Under the pieces are notes generated by a model. That model was not told the DNA's origin. It worked only from the letters and a program-made list of their open reading frames with translations, and ran no database searches. Positions 36,401-48,400 of a stretch of 64,000 nt of DNA are shown here, one piece after another. The translations under genes and the position numbers were made by a program. Numbering within the stretch: the first letter of the stretch is position 1; each line of letters starts with the position of its first letter. This DNA is from Strongylocentrotus droebachiensis (Eukaryota > Echinodermata > Echinoidea > Camarodonta > Strongylocentrotidae), in the NCBI GenBank assembly GCA_035222895.1, contig JAVYIG010000090.1, positions 248,001-312,000 of the forward strand, written 5' to 3'.

Positions 36401-39400
36401 AGATAACTGAGCACTCATCGGAGCTGGAGGCTGCTTCTTTGATTCTCTTTGACCTTTAGGTTGACTGACCTCTGCCATTTGAGGGGCATGTCTTGCCTGG
36501 TGTGCTGAAACTAGTTCACGCAGCAGTATCTGAGGTGGAGATATTGCTTCTGGTTCTGGCGATGTTTCTGGTTGAGATTCTGCACCCTCACCAGATTCTG
36601 GATTCTCTCTAGGTTTACTCCTTCTGTTTATCTCCCCTTGATCCTCCACTTTCACTTGTGGATGGTGCCCTTCCAGTAGATCATTTCCTTGGATGTTTGT
36701 TTCAATGTCCTCAAAATCATCCTCCTCTTCTGTTTCATGCAAGGTGTCCTGAATGTGGTTTTGCACATGATTCACCTCAGGCAGTAGTTCTTGGAATTCG
36801 TCACTGTTCAGTCTCTGATATCCTGGGACTGATCCTGCTGACATGTCAGATTGAGTCTCCTGTGCAGACTTGCCCCATATGCTATTCTCTCCTGTCCATC
36901 GGGACGGAGATGCACCTACATGATCGGCAGCAGCAGCTGCTTGGGGTGCTCTTGTGGATGATGCTCCCTTGCATGGTTGAAAGGTGGCAATGGTGGGATT
37001 AAGCCTTTGCTTTGCAGCCGCTATCTCCTCCTGAATCATATCAACGGTCATCTCTGGTGGCATGATGCTGTTGTTCTTCTGACACTCCTGCACGTACCGC
37101 ACCCAGGTCATTTGACAGCCTCCAACCGAACAGAGTGCCACTGGGTCCCCTACGACAAAGATCAGTGACTTGGCACAGGTGAACGCCGTGATGAGGCGGC
37201 GCACGTCAGACAAGAAAGCATAGTAGAACTCATTCTCTTGTTGATTTCCGGATGCTTGTGGAATAGTAGTGATGTGAGCCTTGTTGACAGTCTCTCTGGT
37301 ACGGACTGTACTTATAACCACAGCCCGGAACTGCATTCCTTAGTTGAAAACAAACATGAATTCTGCATTTTACTGAATGAACTAATTTACAAGTCTGAAA
37401 TCAAGATTTTCAATAATCAAATAAGGTACTCTTCTTTATGAAACATAAAAAATACATAACAAAAATGTACATGTATACATTTCCCTGCAAAAGGTAAATG
37501 GATTTGGGTATTCCCCATATGCTGCCATACAAATAAGAACTAGAAATATCGCAATTTGCATTGTCGCGCAATGCGAATGTATCCTCCGGCACTACCACGA
37601 TACACCTCTATACAAAATTTGAAAGTAATCTGTAAGTGGCAGTTAGAGCGCACACAAGGGAGCCACCAAAATTTGACCTTTGACCCTATAACAGACGGAA
37701 CAGAGGCGGCAGCATCACCACACTAAAGATATGTAGATTTTTACTAAGACAAGTACACCTCCATACAAAATTTAAGAGACATCCGTCAAGAAATGTGGCA
37801 GTAAGAGCGCATAAAATACATATTTTTGAATTTTGACCCTGTAAAGGACGAAAAAATGAGGGTAGATGTGTAGATTGTACCAAGATACATCTCCATACGA
37901 AATTTGAAAGAAATCTGTCATAATGGTAATGGTTTTATTGAAAATCCATTTGCAGCCAGATGGCTGAATTGCAGAATTTTGTACATTGCATAAAAACATA
38001 AATAATTATACAAACATAATAAACTACAGTAAAATTATTCAGCAATTCGATTAAGAGATAACACATAGTGATTATATTTTCTTAATAAATCAGATATACA
38101 CCTATGTATTAATAAAGTTCGCTAAAGAGGGGAAAATTGCATACATCCATTCCACAATCATATATATAAGATCGTTTGAAATAAGAGAGATGAGAGAGCA
38201 AAATTGAAGGGCCGGGGAAGAGTAAGGAAGAGAGGTATAAGGAGGGAACACAGACAGCACAAGAGATCCATGAAAAGTATGAGAGAGAAAAAGACAGAGG
38301 GAGAGAAAGAGAGAGAGGGAGAGAGAAAGAGAGATGAAGGGAAAGAGATATAAGATAATGCTGAGGATGAGAGCTAGTACATTGGAGTCATATCGAAAAT
38401 AAGGTAAAAAGGTACAACTTTGACAGATCAATAAATATTAAGTAAATTTTTCCCTTTTCATTCATGAGTTACGGATAAAATATTTGTAAATTGAAAGTTA
38501 CTGCAATAAAATAAAAAGTGAAATATGGTAATTTTGTGGTTTTCTGGTAATAATTTTGTGATAAGTATATATGAAATCAATAAAAAAGTTAACCATAAAC
38601 ATAAAATTATATACTCTTTAACTTAAAATAAAACTAGATGGAGCTTCGACTGCATGCAAGCAGCCGAAAATGATGCCTCTGCCATAGAGCAGTCTTACAA
38701 ACCAAAACATAAGCAATTTTACAAATTTAAGTTTGATTGTAATCCACAGGTTCTCAGAATATCGTTATTACAAGCTGTAGTATTTTTCATATATATGTAT
38801 GACCCTTTGATCTTTAACCTCATGACTCTAAAATCTAATCATTTCATTGGCTCTGCAAGATACATACATGTCCCGAGTTTGATAGTAATCCATTTCTTTG
38901 GTGTTCACAAGCTATTTTTGCATACATAATGAGCCCCCATGACCTTTGACCTCATGATCCTGAAATCTAATCAGTTCACTGGCTCTGCAAGATACATATA
39001 TGACTTTAGTTTGGCGGTAATCCATCAATCGGTTCTTGTGATAACCCGATCACATGCTATTTTTGCATACATAATGATCCCTGTGATCTTGTGACCCCAA
39101 AATCTAAATCAGTTCATTGGCTCTGCAAGATATACATGACCCAAGCTTGGCACTATAATCCATCAATCAGTTCTTGAGATAAAGCAATCACAAGCTATTT
39201 TGCATACAAAATGAGCCCTGTGACTTTTGACCTTGTGACCCTAAAATCTACGCCGTTCATTGGCTCTGCAAGATACATATATGACTTCAGTTTGGCGGTA
39301 ATCCATCAATCTGTTCTTGAGATAACGCGATCACATGCTATTTTGCATACATAATGAGTGATCTTGTGACCGCAAAATCTAAATCACTTCATTGGCTCTG

Positions 39401-42400
39401 CAAGATATACATGACCCAAGTTTGGCACTAAATCATCAATCAGTTCTTGAGATCAGTAACGCAAACACAAGCTATTTTTGCAAACATAATGAGCTCTGTG
39501 ACCTTTGACCTTGTCACCCCAAAATCTACTCAATTCGTTGGCTCTGCAAGATACATAGATGACCAAGTTTGGGGGTAATCCATCAATCGGTTCTTGAGAT
39601 AACATGATCACAAGCTATTTTTGCATACATAATGAGCCCTGTGACCTTTAACTATTGACCTTGTGACCCCAAAATCCAATTAGTTCATTAGCTCAGCAAG
39701 ATACATATATGACTCAAGTTTGGCGGGAATCCAACAATCAGGTTCTTGAGATCATGAGAACAGGATCGACATACTTGCAGCTTTATGTCATCACTATGGG
39801 AATAAGTTTACATGTTACATGTTAATGTGTACAAAGTGCATGATCACTAATGTGAATTTAACAAGTCATAAGGAACTGGACTGTTATGAAATCGTTTGGT
39901 TTTACATTTTAACTGTTCTCTTGTATTTGATTTACGTAGGTTTCTAATGTTTTTACAAGGAGGTATATGAGGTAAGATACACATTTGAAATCAGTTTCTC
40001 AGCAAGATTCAAACATAGTTCCTTCCTTCTGCCAGCCAAAGAGGACAGATTCAATAGATTCAGGGCTGTCTCATATGAATGGTAATTAGGTCCCAAAATT
40101 ATTTTCAGTTTTTTTTTCTGCACCCTTTCTAGACAATCTATTTGTTCTTCTTTTAGTTATAGCCTCTGTTACACACCGGCAAGGTATACTCTACGAGGGG
40201 TCTGAGCAAAACAGTGTAGATGGTGCAGAGATCTTCGATTGGCAGTACGTGACCTGTTTGGGTCCTAATAAGATATATCCTTCCATGGCATGTTTTTTGT
40301 CATGAAATCAATGCACTCCAGTTTAAATTACAGCTGATATGAACTCCTAACAATTTGACAGATATGGATTGCTTCAGAGGGTATTGATCTATTTCCAGTG
40401 ACAGTGGTTTGGGAGTCTTTTTTATAAAACACACCTGCATACTCTCACTTTTAGCACGGTTAAGGGACATTCCATTTGAGGTGAACCATTCGACCAAATG
40501 TTGAAGTGTCGCTTCCAACAGAATTGATCTCCAGCAAATCTCATGTTAACAAAAAATGAAATGTGACCTGCAGAGCGCACACTAGTGACCCACCAAAATA
40601 TGACCTTTGACCCTAAAATGAAAGAACATAGGTGGCAGCATCACCAAACACTAAAGATGTCGATTTGCCCATTAAACACCCTCATACAAAATTTGAAAGA
40701 AATCCGTCGAGAAATGTGGCAGTAAGAGCGCACAAAAGGGACAAATGACCTTTGACCCTATAAAGGATGGAACGATGAGGGCAGCATCACCAACAAGACA
40801 AAACAAGTGTAGATTAATTTCCTAAGAAATATCTCTATAAAAAATTTAAGAGAAATCCATCAAGAAATGTGGTCTGCAGATCGAGTGCACTCACGACATC
40901 CTGCAAAATATGATCTTGGACCCTATAACACATGGGACACTGGTGGCAGCATCACCAAAATTTACAGGTGCATAGATTTTACCAACACACATTTCCAAAC
41001 ACAATTTGAAAGAAATCTGTCAGGAAATGTTGCAGTTAAAGACCGCACACTACAGAGCACACAAGACATCTATCAAAATATAACCTTTGACCCTATAGAA
41101 GACGGAATACTGGAGGCAGCATCACCAAAATCCAATTTGAACAAAATCCCTTGAGAAATGTGGCCTATCGATCGAGCGCACACAAATGATCTACAAAAAT
41201 ATGGTCTTTTACCCTATAGAAAACGGAACACTGAGGGCAGCATCACCTAAAATTATAGATGTGAAGATTATACCAAGTTATACACAGCCTCCATACACTG
41301 TTTGAAAGAAATCCCTCAAGGAATGTGGCAGTTAGAGTGCACACAAGAATATGACGCAGTGGCGTAATGCTGCTGAATCCAAAGTATCAACCGACATATT
41401 GTTGGGGGATACAATAAAAGGCTATTTCTCAATGAAGCATTCAAAGCACCATTAAAGTGACTTGGTAACATTGTCGAAGGTTGATGAATTTTTGTATAAA
41501 ATGTTACTTACTATATTCCTTCTACCGTACTAACCCTCTGACATACAAAAAATTCTCAAACCACGAAGATATCTATGGTTTTCTTTGAAGGCGTCGATGT
41601 ACAACACGTACCTCTAACAGTGATTAACAGTAAATTCTCCTAACCATTTTTGAATTTTCCCAACCGTTTTTCCGTGAAAAAAAGATATAAAACAGGCTAT
41701 AAAAAATCTGTCAACACTTAAATGTCTGGAATGGAATGTAGAGCCATTTTATTGCTTTGTGAGATTTCCATTCACCTAAAATGTAATTAAATTGTAATAA
41801 TATAGTTGGGAGAATTCAGGAATCGATGAGATCAGTTTTTCCCAATTTGTACCATGAATAATGGTCCGTTTTCACTCAAATTTTCAGATTATCTTTAATT
41901 GTACATCTAGCGTTGAAGTCACTACCTTAGCACCACTATCTCTCATCTGAACAATGTTACCAAGGTCTTTAAACCCTTTTCTTGAAATAATAACATGCAA
42001 ATTCTAAAACAGGAAGCCAACTGCCTAAATGTTCATGTATGTGTGCCTCATCATGTGTCGACCAGCATACAGACTACTTCATCTTTCTCTCATAATAGTC
42101 CATTTTGTAATGCTGAACCTTAGTAAAAGGTTCTTGTTCACTCTTTCCCGAAGATGGGATTAATAAAAGCTAGGTACTTGTCAAATCAAAAGAATCATAT
42201 CTAGCTTGTGTAAATTGTCAGATTTCCCATTTCTATGTTGAACATATAAGCATATCTTTATAGTTTACAAATATACAATTTACCTTTTGAGGGTCTAGCA
42301 AAAACTATGAGCTGATTCAGAGGCATAAATAGTAACTTTCCGAGAGCAAATCTATATTAAATTTACGATACCCTATAGGCTTGCCGAGGGTGTAGTAAAT

Positions 42401-45400
42401 TTGATATAAATTTGCCTTGAGGGAAATGTACTATTTAAGCCTCTGAATGCTCGCTATAGAGCCATAAAAGACATTGTATATCTGTTTTATATCCCTCATG
42501 AGCACCTCACCATTAGTAAGAAAAATGTACTGTGTGCATTAAGCAGCATAGGCCTTAATTAGATAAAAAGGGAAGAAGAGGTAAATAACTTACCAGATTA
42601 AAATACAGGATTTTGTATGCCTTTAAGCGGGCACCTCACGCCGTGCAATTTATGCTGAGCAGAAAGTAACTGCACTGCATCATCTAATGTTTCATTTGAG
42701 CCGACCAATTTTCTTTTATTTTATTTTTTTAATGAATGTAAGTACGGTACATGGTATTACAGAAGTTTCCAAGGGATCAATACAGGTGGAAGGGATATAC
42801 TGTATTTGCCGGCGATAAGGCCGCACCCCAACTTTGACATTTCAAAGAGGAAAAAAAAAAAAAAAAACAACGGACAAAACAAAATGATCATAATTTTCTC
42901 GTAAACACTATTTTTTTTTTACAAACTGATACCAAATTCATCAATATTCTTATAATTTACCGGAAGTTTAGCTCAAAAAGTGATCGCGGGCAGATTTGGT
43001 GTCCAATAAATACCCCTACCACAATGTACGGTGTAATGCGAAACTGCATGAAATGGAAAACAAAATGGCGACTTTGGATGGATGCTTCGCGGCAGCTCTG
43101 TTAAATGGTCCCTTCCTTTACTTTTGCAATGCATTGGCACGAACTTAGATCAAGATCTATCGGCTCATGTCAACAATGCAAGATAAAATTGTCGGTAAGA
43201 TGTGTTGAAATGTCCTGTACCATAGTGGTATAGTTATTGTACCGTTCGTAGTCCCATATGTACAAATTCGTGCTGGTTTTGACTTGACTTTTTTTTTTTT
43301 TTTACTCTTTCGCCGTAAAGGCCGCACCCCGACTTTTTGATATTTTCTCTTCCAAAAATACTGCGGCCTTTACGCCGGCAAATACGGTAAATGACTCATT
43401 CTCTGAACAATTAAGCTAAAACTATTCACACTCAGGAACATCAATTTAGATATCGATCGCAAAAATATCGGTGATTGCGGGGGGAAAAGTGGATTCTGGA
43501 ATGTACTATACCACGCAAAATGATAAATTTTCTAACGTTCTCAAATCTTTAATGAAACTATCCCTTTTTTGTGTTCTGTACAATCGTACTGCAAAAAACA
43601 ATACATGAGGGATATAATATGATCGTATCTCCCTGGACCCCCTGGACATCCACCCCCTCTGGGACCACTACCCCCTAGGACAATTACCCTCGGACAAGTA
43701 ACCCCCCCCCCCCCCACCCAGACAACTACGCCCTAGGATAGTTGTCCAGTGGAATTGTCCTATAGGATGGTTGTCCTAGGGGGAAATGGTCCGGGGGTAG
43801 TTGTCCGGGGGTAGTTGTCTCGGAGGTAGTTGTCTGGGGGTAGCTGTCCGGGGGGTATTTGTCCTGGGGGGTAGTCGTCTTAGGGGGTAGTTGTTCTAGT
43901 GGGTATTTGACTGGGGGTGGTTATCTAGGGGGTGGATGTCCAGGGGGTACGTATCCCAGAACCAATATGATATATTATTGGCTTTTATGATAATAAAGTA
44001 TCCATATGGCACTTTAATCACCATTCAAAACTGTCTAATAACATGTTCTCTTTTAATGTTTTTTATGGCTGATATAATCTCCCCCACCTTGCACATTCTG
44101 TACAGTGTCCACAGTGAACTGTCCCAAACCTCGGCGCCTCAGCTCTTTGCGTATTAGGTGCACCTAGAAAAAGAGCAGACAAAAGAAACACCTCCTTTAA
44201 CTTTCTACAATGTATTAGAAACAACCATTCCATTATTTGTCATGCTATATGATTATAAGCATTGTCAATTTTCTTTCACATTTAAATTCCACATTCTCAG
44301 CTCAGAAGTTCATTTCCAATCGAACATCAAAACCATATGACTTCTGAAGCACAGCAACACATTGACACAGTGACTATAAATGTAAAATACAGCAGCGCAG
44401 AGAAGCAACAAACACCTACCGTTTTTGCCGGCGTTATGGCCGCAGCGCTACATAGGCCGCACCCCTAGACTTTGACATTTTGTTAAGAGAAAAAAAGAAC
44501 AAAAAAGAACAAAACAACAGCAACAGAAAAAAAGGAAAAAAACAAAAACAGACCAAACAAATTATCGTAAATTTCTTGCAGAAAACTATTTCTTCTATAT
44601 ACTGATACCAAATTTATCAATATTCTCATAAAATTTTCAGGAAAAAACTAAGGTTACCTAAAAAATGATCGTAATTAAGCAAATCTTCATCGATTTTGAA
44701 GCTAGTACTGTATCACAGGCAGTTTTGGTATCAGATTCATACCCCTACCTTCGAAATTGCCTGAAATGGATACAAAGAAAATAGACTTGGTGCAGACTAG
44801 GCGCCGATGCACAGTTACAATGCGTGGTAGCTCTGTAACGGTCCCTTCTTTTAGCGATGCAATGGCACGAACTTAGATCTAGATCTACCAGTATTTTGTT
44901 TGAAAAATAAGTAATGAAGTTTATTCATGAGATCTACAAAACTTCATGTCAACAATGCAACATAAAATTGTCGGTAAGATGTGTGGATTATTCTAGAAAT
45001 ATCCTGTACATCAACTGGTATAATCATTGTAGTTCCATATGTACCTATGTGCTGTTTTGACTGCCTTTTTTTTTTTTTACTGTTGTTGCACATTGGCCGC
45101 ACCCAGATTTTTAAATATTTTCTCTTCCGAAAATACTGCGGCCTTACACCGGCAAATACAGTAAGTGCCTAAAGATGTGGTCCATGCATGAATGACTTTC
45201 AATGTATTTGATATCAGAGGATCAATTTTCGTCACAGTTCTTCATACCTGGAGGGTGTATGGGGTCAGAACCGCTATGCTCTCATCGTCTAACGAACCCC
45301 AGGCAGGGGGCCAGTTCTGATACAGATCCTCCACTCTGAAGGCCACTTCTAGCATCTCCTCTCCATTCACAAAGGATGTTCCTATCAGCCTGTCCTCTCC

Positions 45401-48400
45401 CTTCACCACGTAGAAGTTAAGGGGGTAGAAAAGGGGATGTCTTGGGTTAGTACCCCAGGCCTCCATGTTAACAGTGTAGTACGGGGCCAAGAAGTCCAGG
45501 ATTTCTTGACAGGACCGGTAGTTGTGGGTCAGAAGGAGATCACAGAAGCACTTGTTAGAGCGACTGTAGGTGAACAGACGCTGAAGTAGGGAATCATGGT
45601 ACTTGGCACTGCGTGCACGAGGGGAGTAGACCTGTGAAAAACAAAAAGGTTTGTAGATTGCTAAGACTATATGCTCTTCTATATGTCACAGATATCCAAC
45701 ACGTGCAAGTATCACATTGGGGACACTCTGGGGCAAGATGATTCCTGCTGTTTACATATCATCAAATCTGCTCTGTATCGATCAACATGATGATTCAATC
45801 CTTTGACAGAGTTTTATACTGTCCATTAAGAACAAAAATACATGGGGATAGCTCCTACATATTGGAGAATGATATGAACTCAATGTCATGATTCTAACAT
45901 TAGGTGAGCCTTTAGTTTCAGATCTTACTAACCTTCGGGCTCATCCGCTTGTGATCCCCTGCCAGCACGACGCAGGTGTTATTTGTTGCCAGCTGAAGGG
46001 GAATGATGGCCTCTGTCTCCCTGAGCTGCCCAGCCTCATCGATGATGATGTGAGTGAAGTACTCCTTCAGGTCCATGTTGTGGGTAAGGTGAACAACTGT
46101 GCTCAAAGTTGCGATGACGATGTTTGGTGTTCGACGACTGTCTTCGGTCTGCGCCTTAGCATAACTGGCCCAGTCTATGGGAGGTATAATGATAGTACAG
46201 ATAATAAATTTGTGTTAATTAAACCAACGTGAGCTGTACGTCACACAAACATTTTCTGAAAAAGAGGAATTCAGGGTTCCTAACACTAGAATTAAGGCAA
46301 AAAACAGGAATGATTCCTACATAAGAGGAATGGTTGAGAGCTATATGTCATGATGTTTCCTTTTTTTTCTTCATGGTATGAAAGCTAACAAAAAAGCCTC
46401 AGCCATTCTGGGAAATTTGCAATTGCATTGCATATGAGAAACAAATCAATACAATTCTTTTATTTTCATTCTTGTAAGATATGGAATATACAATCAACAA
46501 TCAACGTATCTTACCGCTTAGTTCACTGTCAGACGGAAGTCGCAGGTTCCCTTGCTCGTCTGTCATGACATACTTCCTGACTTTTTCATGGATGGTAGCC
46601 TTCTGGCGAGTGACTGCGTAGATACGCATCATGTAGACCATCTCTGGATTCTCACAGCAGAACTTGTCTAAGTGCTTTGTGATGTACAGGTCGGCCGCAC
46701 TAAGATGTGACGGACACAAAAGCACAACATTTAGAAGATGGACAATTAAGTGCACAAATATTGAAATTTTGGTTGTATGATCATGGTCCAGGGACAACTG
46801 GGCAATGATCATTCTAATATACACCAAGTTCCTATGAACTTCAACTCTGCACATAACATTATATCGTCGGTGGGGTGACAAAACCTCGTATCTCAATTTT
46901 TTGAGATTTTGATTGTTTTGCATAATTTTGTACCTAATGGCTTACGACACCACCTGATAAATCCATGGAACGCCTCCTTCTCGGTTTTTTCACAAATTCC
47001 ACACAAACACCCTTAAACTAAACCTCGTAACTTTAACCCCCTTTGAATCTGCACTGACAAAACCTTGTAACATAAGATACGTAATTCCTTTTCCTTGTAA
47101 CTCACACACGGCCTAACAGTACCGAAGTTAGTGTATTCAAATCCTCGTAACTCATTCAAACAAATCCTCGAAACTCATTCAGAGTTGAAAGTAAGAACTC
47201 CTTTCTCAATTTGAATAAAAACTAAAAACTTGTATCTCAATGTAGATAAACGCAAAAACTTTGTAACTCACTTTCAAATATAAAAACAATTATTTTACTG
47301 TATTTCAACAATGACATTAAAAATTGTATAAATATTCCAGTTTTAAAAAGAAAGGACGGTGTCACAGCACTAAATTTGTTGAGACAGGAAAGTTTTTTTG
47401 ATTTTCCTGATAATTCATGATTTTTGAGATACAAGGTTTTGTCACCCCACCGACGATATATTAGATAGCTTAGACAGATACCGAGATGTGATTGGTCCAG
47501 AGCTTGTCACATGATATCAATTGTGAGGGTCGTAATTGTTATATTTTCCTGGCCGGTCACTTTCCAGTGTTATATTAACCAGCTGGTGAAATGAATATAT
47601 TTTTAATCAAAGCATGACGCCCTCTTGAGGACTGTATGTCACCAATTACACACATAACACCATTACCAAGGGCATTTAAAAAAAAAATCGAATTTTGTTT
47701 TCCCTTGAATTATTTTTTCCACATTTTATTTTTTCCCAACTTTCATTACTTTCATTATGGTCTTCATTCAAGTTATAAGTGACTTTTGGACATGAAAATA
47801 TCTTAAAACAAGTAAAATATTTATCCTACTTCTCATTTCCTTTCAGGCAGAGCCCCAGTAAGAGTTTGTTTACACTATTACGTAAGATGATGAAGAGTAG
47901 CTGCCATCTCTCATGCAGAGCTGCAAGGCTCTTTTCAAGTTTTAACGAGAGAAACAAAAGTGGGGTCCTGATACCCCACCTGATTTACATTAGTTCCTGT
48001 GTTATAGTGGTAGGGTATAGTTTTAACGAGAGCTTTTCGTTATGAAAATTTAGTTTGCCCTCGAAAAAAGTGAGAAAAAAATTTCGGGCCAAAAAAAAAG
48101 ACCAAAAAAATTCAAACCGAGGCTATCTAATATAACAGATTTTGACTGGCAGGGGGTATATAACATTCTTTGTCTTGACCATATATTCCCTCAGCGCTGC
48201 GCGTTTCGGGAAAATATAACTCCCTTCGGCAGTCCAAATAATGTTACATTACACCCCCTGCTAGTCAATATCTGTATAATGTTTCACTATACCTTACCTC
48301 AAACCATATCACAGATTTAACTATCAGTATCACCCAATATCTTGGACAAAATATATTCAAAAGCAAATGCTGGATCGCCATAATTTGCCCAGTAATTTTA

